Assembly: GCA_004123355.1 (NCBI GenBank)
Contig: SCHM01000001.1
Location: 744,001-808,000, forward strand
Direction: 5' to 3'
Source of the DNA: Amphirosellinia nigrospora
Taxonomy: Eukaryota; Ascomycota; Sordariomycetes; Xylariales; Xylariaceae
DNA: 64,000 bases
Positions 35,601 through 46,556 of the stretch are shown one piece after another; within the stretch, counting starts at the first letter, position 1, and every line of letters starts with the position of its first letter. The position numbers were made by a program, and so were the translations under genes. The notes under the pieces were generated by a model that saw nothing but the letters and a program-made list of their open reading frames with translations, had not been told where the DNA came from and searched no databases.

Positions 35601-37300
35601 TCCCCCTTCTGACGAAAACCCGCTCCGCGCGGTGCTGGGACGACCTTCGTCATTGTGGTACCGTTTCTCGAGTTCTTTGACTCGACGTCTCAGCATTTTA
35701 TTATCCCTCTGTATGACAGCCAACGACGTCCTCAACTCAACATTCTCCGAGATCATTTCCTTAATACCCTCTTCGGAGAGTTTGTCTAGCCGGTCCGAAA
35801 GAAACATGACCTTGAGCTTGAGGTCAAAGTTCTCCTTAGAGAGCCGTTCAATCGTATTGGACTGCTCCTTCAAAGTCATGTTCCTTCCGCTCCGCGCGGC
35901 GGTGCTGGCTGCTGGCGTGTAGTCGGTGAGCTTGTGGTATGATGGCAGGGGCGTAGATAATGCTCCTTTCGTTTGGTACTCCACAGCAAGAGACTCGGGC
36001 ACCTCGACGCTGCGTACGTGTCGCGCGATGATGGTGTCTGTAGGCGCGTTGAGAGGACCCCTCTTCGCCTTTGGAGTAGCCAGCGTGTCGGCGTGATGTT
36101 CCTGGACGGGGCTCTCGACTTCTTCTAGAGGTTCAAGCGGGCCGTGCCGTTCGAGACTGTCGTCGAAACCGGAAGCCATGCTTCCCATGCTGAGAGACCG
36201 AGAAAGGTCGTGGCTGACGTTGCGTGTCAGACCAAAGGCAGGAGCGGCACCTCCAGACTGAAGTGCATAGTCGGCACTTAGGCCAACAGTACCGTCGGTA
36301 TCGTTGTCGTCGCTGGCGAGGAAAGAAGAGGCGGAAGAGCGCTGGCTGGTATTCCTGGTGCGCAGATACTTGGGGCGCTGTGTAACCTTGAGGGCGTTGC
36401 CCGGCGTAGCTCCAGCGTCAGTGGACAGCTGATTAGCGGTTACATTCGAGTCATTATGATTTAAGGTGGGAGCGCCAGTTGAGAATGATGCGTCGTCATT
36501 GGTATCCTCTATGTTGGAGATGTCCTCAACTGGCATGTCATTATCGTTATGCCCACTGGTAGGGTTATCAACTGTGGCATGAACGGCAGAGGCAGCTCGA
36601 GACGCGGCACGGGCTACGACAGCGGGCGTAGGAGAGGACAGGGTCTTGGTGGTGAATGTAGAATCGGCGGCATTGGTGTCGTCGTTGTCGTCGTCGCCGT
36701 CGCCGTTGCTGTAGTCTTCACCGTAGTCGGGGCCGCTGCTAGACTGGGATTCGGATAGCAAAGAGCTCTTTAATTGCTTCAATTGAGCTGGAGAAGAACC
36801 AGACGAAGTGGGAGCAGGGGTCGTAGCTTCGGCCGGAGATGTGGCCGCGAGGGATTCGCGTGTCGACTGCTGGTTGGCCTCGGGCTCTTCCGGGGTCGAT
36901 ATTGGAGCAGCCTCAGCCTGCGGATCGGATTGGTCTTGCGGCTGCACGGGTGCGGCAATAACCGGCGTGGGGTTTGCCTGGGCGCGGCGTCGAAGAGGTA
37001 GATGTCGTCAACGCCAGCGTCTGGACCGGCCACCTGGATGGTGGGAGAGGCAGGCGGCATGAAGCTCGACTCGACATCCTGTAAGTGAGCGCGGACGTGT
37101 TCCTCATCTGTGAGAGAATCGGTATGTAGATCGTACTCGGGCTCGATCTTGGTGAACTCGACTAAGCTGCTGTCGTCGGGGTCATCGTCGGGGTGAGGGT
37201 GAGAGTGCGAATGCGAATGCGGATGCTGGACCTGGGCTGACTCTTGTTCCACCTCAGCGTGGTCCTGCTGGCCAGCGCCATGGTTTTCGCCCTCCTCCAT
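32627..37300 (-). CDS. ApsB/Mto1-type MTOC protein with CM1 motif (frameshifted)
   Basis: A long coiled-coil protein related to Aspergillus ApsB and fission yeast Mto1, which recruit gamma-tubulin complexes to spindle-pole-body and septal MTOCs. It starts MEEGENHGAGQQDH, with a His-rich HPHSHSHSHPHP run near residue 26 and an acidic, disordered N-terminal third. The CM1 (Cnn_1N) gamma-TuRC-binding motif is near residue 474 (TLKEQSNTIERLSKENFDLK, KVMFLSDRLDKL). About 800 residues of coiled coil follow, then a conserved C-terminal block (LLLVLWTRLAGLCGSDWTHN, LPGFSKNLLAAIKTIESL). One intron is complement(33832..33887). Frame breaks near 36985, 35440, 35048, 34625 and 33000 each fit one missing base, two in A5 or G4 runs. 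With them restored the gene has 1541 codons. No PACT domain was noticed, which favours ApsB over Pcp1. Confidence 0.88.
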
Positions 37301-38684
37301 TACTCGGTAGTGACAGCGGTCTAGCTATGTCAAGCTCATGCGTGGGCAATCGGCTTCGGTAGGGTACGTAGTATCGAGACCTAGTTCGCAGCCCGGATAA
37401 CACGAACTTTTACACGTGGTAGAGGGTGAATTGTACGCAGGCAGACACGGGTATGGAAATATACGAGGCTTGAAGAAGCTGCTAGATGCTGATGGCTGTC
37501 TATAGATCTCTAGACCTCTGGGTGCTGACGACAATGTGCCTGTAGTCAATGGTCGAACATCAGGTGTCAGAGGCACTTGGCCTTAAGCCGGAAATGGGTG
37601 CTGGAGTTGAGTTTGGGGACTGATATGTAAATAAAGGGAGACAAAGGGCATGATGCGGACCTGGTGTTGTTGTTTCGCAGTATGGGTATTTCAGTTCAGG
37701 TCGCAATGAGACAATGTGTAAGGCGTTCACTGTAAAATAACTGCCTGGTAATATGACTCGAATGGCTATTCACTGAGGCTCAGACACCGTTAGATTGCTT
37801 GACAATGGGCAGACATGGGCGCGCTTGAGCATTGAATTGATTGAATTGGGTCTTGATGATCAGCAACAATCCAGACTTAGACTGAAAGTGTTGATGCGAT
37901 TGATGCCCCATTGATTGCCCCCCAATGGAACTACACTGCAAGCCCTGTCTGCTGTACGGAAGAGGCATAGTGCTCAGTACCTACCGATAGCGCCATCCAA
38001 TAGCCTGTAAAGCCTTCCAACCTTCTGTCGTTGCTCGGTCAGCGATAGGCGGCTTCCACTAATCCATGGCGGGCTAGGCGCTCTACCGCTTATCAGTCCA
38101 GACCTTTGACATAGGGACCCCTCATTGTTGTGTCATAATTATTCGAGGTCTTTCTCTTCATATAGAGATCTTATTGCGCAATCTTCTCACTTCATGCCTA
38201 CTTGTCCTACATAAGTGAATGTCTGCTCTGTATTGTACACTCATTTCTGAATCTTCATCGCGACTATATATAAGCAGAATACCAATTGGAGTAAATTGAA
38301 TAGCTTCACAAGGATGGCCAGTGTTGTGATCGATTTAGCGTCACAAATTCTCCGATAGCAGTAGCATAAGGTACACTGTGTAAGCTAGCTCAACGGATTT
38401 CTATTATTAAAGTCCACTGTAGTGTAGCCGTTGGATCGTGTTGAAGACCAACCTAAGAATAGTAATGCAGTGTAGATCTTTAATGGGATCAAGAACGACC
38501 ATTTTACTATGCATAAGTTCGTAAGGCAGGTAGTATGTATGGATACAATATCTACCCAAATGCGTCGCCCAACCATTCCAACGTAAGTCGTGAGCAACAT
38601 TACACTATATATACATGGACAACTTATATCTAATTAATCATACACACCACACTTCAACCCTATGATTACCTAATTATTAAAAGT
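37301..38684. other. Intergenic, upstream of the ApsB-like gene
   Basis: About 1.4 kb; promoter of the MTOC gene and 3' flank of the NLR gene. No gene, RNA or repeat recognised. Confidence 0.5.
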
Positions 38685-41600
38685 CTATCTTCTTCTGGTC
38701 ACAACCACGGTGCCTCTCGATCGTGGCCCTCGTCGACTTGCACGTAATGGTAAAGGCAAGGAGGGAAGACTTGGAGAGGAGCTGAGTCTCGAGCGAGCAA
38801 CCTCGTTTTCCTCAAATTTCCGAGGTGGATGGGGCAGTGAAAGCCCGAGGCCTTTACGAGGCGAGAACCAACTGTCACCAGTCGCGATCTTATTCACCGC
38901 CCGGAATACACGCTCCAATCGAAAAAGCGCCCCGATCTCAGGCCGCAGGAGTGCTCTCGCGGATTCGCATCTCGTTAAGATCGCCGAAGCATCCGTCTCG
39001 CCGAGCAGCGCCGTCCAACGTCGCCATATCCGGCAGTCATTGGACGCGAAAGTGTGGAATATGGCCTGCTGTGGAAGAAAATACCGAAGGGCCCGCGGGA
39101 GAGTAAGTGATACAGCAGGTTATCTACCGCATACCCTAACAATGGGTACGATGAGGTGATGAGATTGCGCTGGTCCATTACGTTCCTCTGCCATGTGGGT
39201 GATGTCTCCAGCGATAAGACGCTTTGTTTCGTGTCCGGGGAATTCGGGTTCCCGCTCACCAGGGGCGATAGATCTGACGTGTTCAGGTATACCAAGACTG
39301 TACGAAGAAGGCTATAGTGGCAGATGTCGACTGCCTCGTGGTCGGCGGTATGGTTGTTGCTCGTCCCGATGACAGCACAGCGAAGCCCCTGCCGGATAAG
39401 AAGAATGATCGGACAGATTCATTGATAGGATAAATATGTTGGAGGCCAAGCGACTGCTGTGTATTACCCTCCTCATCCGACGACCTCGCCTCCAAGAGAC
39501 CGCACGTCCGGGAGCAAAGCCATTGATAAAATTGGGATGGTGTGTCAAAATGCTTGCCCGTCTTCTGCAGCTCCTGCATCGACCAAGGCAGGCCAACATC
39601 CAGCGCGGCATGCGGATCGGAACAGAGCAGGAAATTTGTGCGGCCCAGGCGAACGGCCATTCGTAGGTCGTTGAGCATCATAGGCTCCGGCGACAACATA
39701 ACCCATCGCATAATTGTCGTAGCGTCGGCTTTTTCTTTGGACGAGAGAGCTCCCAAGGTCCATTCATACAGTCTGTACAGATTTGTCGGAAGCTCCCTCA
39801 GTACCTGGTTCACGAAGTCCTGCTCTCCTCCACCATCGAGAACCTCGTTGATTATGTTTGTCGCAAGTTGTGCCCATAAGAAACTACTCCCAGCCTTCTC
39901 GGCAATATCCTTCACGACGACTGACCGCTTCTCCAAGCCCGGCCTTAGGCGAGACTGTACTAACCATGCAATATCTTCGGCATTATGATCTCCGAGTTGT
40001 AACTGAGTTATATTGGCTGGAACTGGTTCGCTAACTGGTCGGCTGGCTAGGCACACACTAAAACTCGGACTCCGGGCTATTTGACATAGGCAATACAGGA
40101 GTTCCCGGATATACTCGTCGTCGCAACTATCCTCTGCATCGATCAATATAAATGTCCTTCTCGCTAACGTCCAGGGCTTTCTCGGAATATAGTCATCGAG
40201 AAAAATTCGGGTTAATTCTGTGTCATTTATACGACCCTCGCGCACACTGGAGAGTGTTTCGCGAAGATGCGGGTCGTGCAAAAAGCTGATAAACCAAGGA
40301 ACGGATTGTGGTAATCGATCGCAAGCTGCCTAGCGTTGAGTCTGAGGCGAATATTCCATCGCGACTTTGGCCGTCTGCGGTGCAATATATGATTGAGGTT
40401 GTAGTGGGTTTCCACTGCTTTTCCATTTGGCACCGAACATGCCGTAACTGAGTTGACTTACCAGTACCTAGAGCGCCCTTTAGCCAGAGCAGTTTCTTAT
40501 TGCTTCCATCCTGACGACGATACCAATCGCAAAACTCCTTTGTGCTACATATTCGTCTACACGTACCCAGGGAGCTCTCTTTGAGAACTGGCCGGGAGCT
40601 CCTGGCCCCAACTCGGCGACCTTGAAGTTGTTGCAAGCATCCTGACGTATGTTAGCCTATGCTTAAAGGATGAAGAATAGAAACGTCGTGATTACATACT
40701 CAATTCTTCCACACTGAGTCCTCGGTACTATCGTTCTTCGTTAGCCATAGACGTCAACGGCGATTTGACAACGAAGCACTACCTTGAGTTTTTCATCCCT
40801 TACAATATCTTGAAGGATCTTGGATAGTGATTTGAAACCAGCATCACTCGCCGATTTGAAGTGGCATAGCGTGCGGTGATACGCAGGTAAGCTTTCTGCG
40901 TCTTCTCTTATGTCTCCCAGCTTACTCGCCTCGGTACGACTGTTCTGGCTTTATACGTAAGCTCGTTTTCAACTTTTTACTTGAAACAGGGGCGAAACCC
41001 ACGAATGACCCATTTGCGTCACCCTGCCATTCCTGATATGTTTTAACTACAAAGTTGAAGTGGTGCCACAGCCGAATGAAGGAATCCTGTGCTTCGGCCC
41101 ATCTAGGATTGTTTACGCCGCACAGAACGGAGAATACCGAGCTCTCCGTTTTACCGCTGAAGGACGTCTCTGCCATTGATGCCACTGTGTCTGCCAGTGG
41201 CTCCTGCTCCACCGCTCGGTGCGGGCAACCAAAGAATATGACCGCGGCCGTAGAGCTCAGGATGTCCTGTTCGTTTTTCGCCTTGCTAAACTCAGCTTGC
41301 CGTAGCATCTACGGTAAAAATAAGCATGAGCATTTCCGCTTATAATCCCAAGTCCTAAACTCACCTCCTTCACGATGATTCCACCGACGGAATGCGCGAT
41401 GATAACCAGGGGTTTTTGTTGTGCGTCGGCACTACCCCGAAGCTCTCCGAGCTCCCGAAGAAGATCTTTTGCATGAGAGAAAAGATCAGGCTGAGCAACA
41501 ACCGGCATATCGCCATTGCGGAGAGTATGGTATCCCCAAGTGATCACGCGCACCTCCGGACAAGCCACCGGGAGTAAATCCTGGGGCCAGAAAAGTGAAG

Positions 41601-41960
41601 CCGACGATACATTAGACTCAGGTTGCTGCGCATTGGTCCTTGGAACAGTGGCCGACCGATATTTCGCTTCCGAAGATCTCGTCCTCTTGGGCAGAAGCTT
41701 CAAAGATCCGTCACGCGCAAATGGATCGGTCCTTGTTCGAGCAGTCGACGCTGCGTTGTCATCGTATTGCCAGCTCCGTATCGGATGCCCCCCTAAGCCA
41801 TGGACGAAGACAACACTGAGAGGGTATCATAAGCCGGTGCATCTTGAGATACCGGTATGAAAAAGGAACGAACTTACTCAACGAGCGTATTGTCGCTCTT
41901 TTCCGGCTCATATAGTACATGAAGACCAACGGAGGGGACCCCCTCTTGGAGTGGACTCAT
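38685..41960 (-). CDS. NLR-like receptor: SesB-type alpha/beta-hydrolase plus NACHT (frameshifted)
   Basis: Fungal NOD-like receptors act in non-self recognition and regulated cell death. The N-terminus MSPLQEGVPSVGLHVLYEPE opens an alpha/beta-hydrolase (SesB-like) domain with FVHGLGGHPIRSWQY and the nucleophile elbow IIAHSVGGIIVKE. Introns are complement 41816..41877, 41309..41364, 40738..40782 and 40642..40699. The NACHT segment has CDWYRRQDGSNKKLLWLKG, the P-loop ALGTGKST and a Walker-B-like RRTFILIDAEDS, then the helical region ending YPLLGYAVDNLLYHLL. No WD40, ankyrin or TPR repeats follow. The last ~130 residues are a helical tail turning basic and Ser-rich, ending GTVVVTRRR. Frame breaks near 40935, 40287, 39395 and 39105 each fit one missing base; others may exist around 40300-40420. 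Total is about 1020 residues. Confidence 0.85.
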
Positions 41961-43490
41961 AGCGGCGAATCATAGAGGAAGGACCCTTTCCACTCATCGA
42001 AGAATCAGATCTGTCTCAAGACGATATCACTCCATGTGCATTTTCGATGCATTAGCACAATAAATCTCAGTGATAATGTCCAGTTAGATTCCAAGGTGCC
42101 GCCAGCTTTGCTTATATTTGACAAGCATTAGGCAGTTGGTGCCTGACCTCATGCGATGTGATCTGGCATGCGAGATGTTGATGGGGGGGTCAGTGTCGTA
42201 TGGTAACGCGCTGATGCGAGCAGACGTGTTCTCCAAGGGGAAACAAAAAGGCAAAGCGAAACAGACCGTGTCCGCCTCACCCAACAAATCCCACCCTGGG
42301 CAGGCCTATCTCATGTCTAGATACCATATATATATAATCCGTGCCGTGTCACCATAGCCTGTCCGGCTGATTGATTGGCCACCCGCGCGCAATAAGGCTA
42401 AGCGGTTTTTTATTTAGATATTTTTTATTTCCAAAAGTACTATGTAAGTAAAATAAGTGTCACAACAACAAGGCCAGGTAGGTAGAGAGGCAGTGTTCCC
42501 ACCAGGAATTATAGTAGCAGTATGTTCTTCTCTCTTCGACGCCATCGCGCCACCGTCTCACCTCGTGTTGTCGGGATACACTATGCGATATCCCGAGACG
42601 AGAGTGTTTTACCTCTCCTCTCTCCTCGCCTAATCAAAACTCTTCGCCCCAGCTTTCTTCCCCTCGTAGGTTTACATAGTTGCGGCTGAAGCCAACTCGG
42701 TGAGGTTGCTCGACATTGCGTTTCAACTCGTCGGTCGTCACGTATCACACCTGCCGACATCACACGACCGGAAGAGGAATGTCCCAATAGTTCTGTCTAG
42801 CGACGTGATCACTCTGCTATTATTTGAGTCGCCTATAGGTAATCATGACGTCTCGTTAATACTAAAAGCACTGTGACCCGACGCACTATTGCCCTCGGTC
42901 GCACATTGTTCCACACGTTGCGAAACAGTCGCTACCAGTACTGTTGCTGCTGATCTCTCCAGCCTTGATTGATTTACGTGCGCGTCTCTTGATTGGGTGG
43001 CCCCGTGTTTCTCGTCACCCTTTCCACTGCGAAGCTGAGTCACCCGACGACCGCTGATCCGCACAGAATATGAGGATGCGATATGATTGATGTGTATACG
43101 TGATTGATATCTCCCTAGCTTTCTCTTGGATTTATAGGAATTTACGTATGCTAATAGCCATAGAATAGGTAGGTGTACAAGTTTTAACCGACAAGAACAT
43201 TTTCACTAAATCGCCATAGAACGTAGCGATAAGTTTTACAGCTATGATCGCTTTTCTTTGAATCGGTTGGGCTTTTTTCACGAATGCCGACTTCCCAGGG
43301 TAGTGATAATGCACCGCCGGTATATACAGGGAAATGATCCGTAACGTGGCTGCTGGTGATTGTTACGTTACTGTGATGTGTTTCAGAACTGTTAAGAAAT
43401 ATACCTGCGCAGCTTGTTCCACCGATTCTTACTTCCCATAATGTGATCTTTATGGACTACGATTGAGCATCTTAGTCATACAAGTTCAAT
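41961..43490. other. Intergenic, NLR promoter side
   Basis: About 1.5 kb between the NLR start and the tRNA gene. It contains a TAGGTAGG motif near 42478. No coding sequence recognised. Confidence 0.5.
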
Positions 43491-43586
43491 TCTCGATTGG
43501 TCTAGTGGTCAGGATACCTGCTTGTCATCACAGATTCTCTATACGATAATCCGCAGGTGGCCGGGGTTCGATTCCCCGATCGAGAG
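43491..43586 (+). tRNA. tRNA-Asp (GTC) with a 24-nt intron
   Basis: The acceptor stem TCTCGAT (43491-43497) pairs with ATCGAGA (43579-43585), and the discriminator base is G at 43586. An A-box-like TTGGTCTAGTGG and a T arm CGGGG-TTCGATT-CCCCG are clear. The anticodon stem CCTGC (43517-43521) pairs with GCAGG (43553-43557). The loop TT-GTC-A puts the anticodon at 43524-43526. An intron of 24 nt (43528-43551) lies at the canonical position one base 3' of the anticodon. Confidence 0.88.
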
Positions 43587-44152
43587 ACTTTTCCTTTTGC
43601 CGATGTAATGGATCGGTTCATCTTTTGTTTTACTTTTTATCTTTAAAGAAATGTGTCCCTTCTAGTTGCCTGTAGCTATAAGGAAAGATTTGACCTACAG
43701 ATTTTGTAGTAAGAGGAGCTTAATCAAATCCAGGGGCTGTCCGTACTACACGCTATTATACCCAATAAATATGTCTTGCACTTCGAGAGGGATTTCATGA
43801 TAGAAAAGGCTACTTCAATGTCGTTAGATTGTATCCTTGCTTCTAACACATAAAAGCACGTAAGTTGCCCCTACAAGACTACGGGTTTTTTAACGACTGC
43901 ATATAGGTCAATTCATAAACTCGAAAGGACTATGTAATGAAGAACGCACAAAGGCATTCATGCGCAAGCAACAGCAAATGCAACTGAAAAGGTACAGATA
44001 GGGGCAAGTAATCTTCACTATTCCTCCTAGTATTCTTTCTTTTCTTGCGGCAATCATAAAGTGTGTTTGAATTGCTTACTCCCTCCTTCTCACACCCCTT
44101 TTTCTAAGCCACCGTCCCAACAGGAAATAGGAACAAACCTCGTGTGCGTCCC
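43587..44152. other. Intergenic
   Basis: About 0.57 kb downstream of the tRNA. A T-run (ttttccttttgcc, then ttttgttttactttttat) at 43590-43640 can serve as the Pol III terminator. No gene seen in the remainder. Confidence 0.5.
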
Positions 44153-45693
44153 CTAGAACCCCAGGATCTCGTTTGCTTTTTGTATGACCTTCCTAGCACC
44201 GGGGCTGTCTGATTCCACCCCAGCAATCTTCTCAAAGCCGAAAGCCCGTAGTCCTTCCGAGTCGGCATGTGTCCGAAGATAGGACTCCGTAGGCCGATTC
44301 ACATGTTGTGACTCGCCTCGTCCGCCAGGGAAGTCCGGAGCGGGGGTGCCCTCCAAGAAGGCATTTCTCTGACGCCTGAGGTATATGGCGTTCTGCTCAG
44401 TGACGGGGCATACTGGGATGTAGAGGACACTTGAATCCGACTGCCCGCTGTGAATCTTGTCCACGCCATGAATAGCTAAGGTAATATGTTAGCTTCGTAT
44501 AGAGAGAGAAAAATCCGAGGACTCACTGTCGCAATGCCACAAGACGAAATCGCCCGGTTTGACTTCGGGCATATGCACCATACTATGCCAAGCTCAAGAT
44601 GTGGGTGGAGGTCCGTGTTAAACTCCTGTCCTTTGCCTAGTGTTGCCCCATGCAACTCGCTTGTCATCTCGGAGCCAGCGAAAACCCAGTTGTCAGCTAC
44701 CAGGTACTCTTCGGCAGACACATCCCTTGACTCCTGAACAGGTCTGAAGAATGGGCGGAGAAGCATGTATGCGGATGACAATCGAAGTAGCGGATTAACC
44801 AGCAGCGTGCCTCAAAGCCTTTAGTGTAACTCATGCTCAGCCATCCCTGGAACATGCGGAACATCGAGGCCGCCCCGAGTCCGTCGTAGTTGTCCATACA
44901 GGCGCTGGCTCTAGTACTGGCGTCCCATGGGTCGTACTCCTCCCACGAGCCTTCGAAGACCTTGTCATAAACGCCGCCGAGCCCATACCCGTTCTTCTCC
45001 CACCGCTCGACGCTGCCTCCGTCAACATGGGGCCCAGGGCAAATTTCGCATCACCTGGTTGCCTAATCCGTACACGGTCTGCATAGGAAAGAGTCTGTGA
45101 TAGCGAGATCAAGCTCTCGGGGTTCGATGACTGCCAAACATTCATGAGTTTGGATTGCACCTTCAAAAGATTTGGATGTGCTCGGGCGCGGATCTGGGGG
45201 CTCGACCAGTATAGCTCGAATACTTGAGGGTTGTCTTGTGGAAATGCTACACTCACAGTTAGAAAATGGCATAGGAAGAGCACGAAAGATTCATTTTACC
45301 TTTTGTCGAGGGGTTTTGTCTGACATATTCTTCAATATCGGTCTTGTATGCGCGGGCTTCATTCTCGGGTATCACACCCCTGATGACGGCAACGCCTCTC
45401 TTCTTGATCTCCGAGCGCAGCCTTTTTAGATCATCATCCAAATTTGCAAATTCGAGGCTCGGTATGACTTTCGACCCTTCTTCTGCGAGGATTTTGTTTT
45501 CCTGCCTAAGCTGGGTCAGGAGCCTTTGCCAGCTTGCAATGACGCGATCTTCATGGCCAGCCACCAACGACTTCTTCAGGTCGAGGAACCGTTCTGGCAG
45601 CGGTGGCGTATTCCCACCGGATAACGAGGCGAAAGCATCAGAAATATTGCCTTCTCCTTTCATCTGGTGCTGCTTAGAAGCCATTGTCGTCAT
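44153..45693 (-). CDS. DUF1479-family putative Fe(II)/2-oxoglutarate oxygenase (frameshifted)
   Basis: DUF1479 proteins are predicted non-haem iron oxygenases of unknown substrate. Exons are complement 45300..45693, 44527..45246 and 44153..44475. Family blocks in order are KKRGVAVIRGVIPENEA, AFPQDNPQVFELYWSSPQIR, LSYADRVRIRQPGDAKFALG, then GPHVDGGSVERW carrying the H-x-D metal pair, WEEYDPWDAS, MFRMFQGWLSMSYTKGFE, and FVLWHCDS-IHGVDKIH with the probable distal metal His, spanning intron 2. YIPVCPVTEQNAIYLRRQR and the family-typical GGRGESQH come near the end. Frame breaks near 45030, 44808 and 44588 each fit one missing base; restoring them gives 480 codons. It is divergent from a transcription factor gene across ~860 bp. 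The reaction is unknown. Confidence 0.88.
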
Positions 45694-46556
45694 GTGGCGT
45701 GCTAGACTGTATCTTAAAATCGCTATTAGGCACCAAGTTGGTAGCAGGAATGGGCCTCAAAATATGGTTTACTATCGAATTCATTTGTATTGAATCTTTT
45801 GTGATTGCTGTCATATCTACCGAATCTATTATATATATATATACGTACATATATGGCGGAATGGCCTATGCAATGCGAGGCGGTATATCTGCGTCGGAGT
45901 ACATCGTGATGCTGACTGACAGAGTCTTACCTGTACAGCCAATGGCGGAACACAGCGGGCCGCTATACGAACACGGAAAAGGTGTCTTGTCCTCCCCAGG
46001 CCTACAAGATGATCATCGTCAGCGGGCTACTGTCGGAGCTTCGCGACTAGTAGCTGTCCAAAGGCACACCTAAAGTTGCACGCGCTAAAGAGCATGCTAT
46101 ACAACTATATTAGCTCACGAAGGTGGCTTTTGAAGGCTTCCATCCGTATTATAACGAGGGTCTATAAATTACTTATGTATCTAAAACATAGGGTTCTCAA
46201 CAACAGTGTTCTCATTTCTGCGCAGTTACAATTTTCGTACGCTATGTGAAGGGAATTTGTGAGGGCAAATATATGGGCGGACTAGCCGCTTTTGGTAGCC
46301 CCGACGTGTCGGAGCTGGTCACGGAAATGGGTCCTCGAAGAAACGGAGTAGATAGATAAGGTAGGACGGTCATTCTCATCATGTTTGTATTTTGTATTGT
46401 GCAGCAGAGGGTGCTTTTGACTTTTCTGTGCGTAAAATGAATAGCTACCCGATTTGTCTCATCTGGGTTCGGCGACAACGTCGGAGATGACAGATTAGGT
46501 CATCGCCGCTCTATTACAGTTTAATTCTCGGGATAGAATCCCGTCGCTGTCGAGTC
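45694..46556. promoter_or_regulatory. Shared divergent promoter region of DUF1479 and transcription factor genes
   Basis: About 860 bp between head-to-head genes. It contains a TA dinucleotide microsatellite (tatatatatatatacgtacatatat) at about 45831-45855. No specific operator is identified. Confidence 0.45.

Noticed and set aside
35392-35922. 176-codon + strand ORF opposite the MTOC gene
   Set aside because: Ser-rich antisense reading of the coiled-coil region; the minus strand carries the CM1 motif and is the true coding strand.
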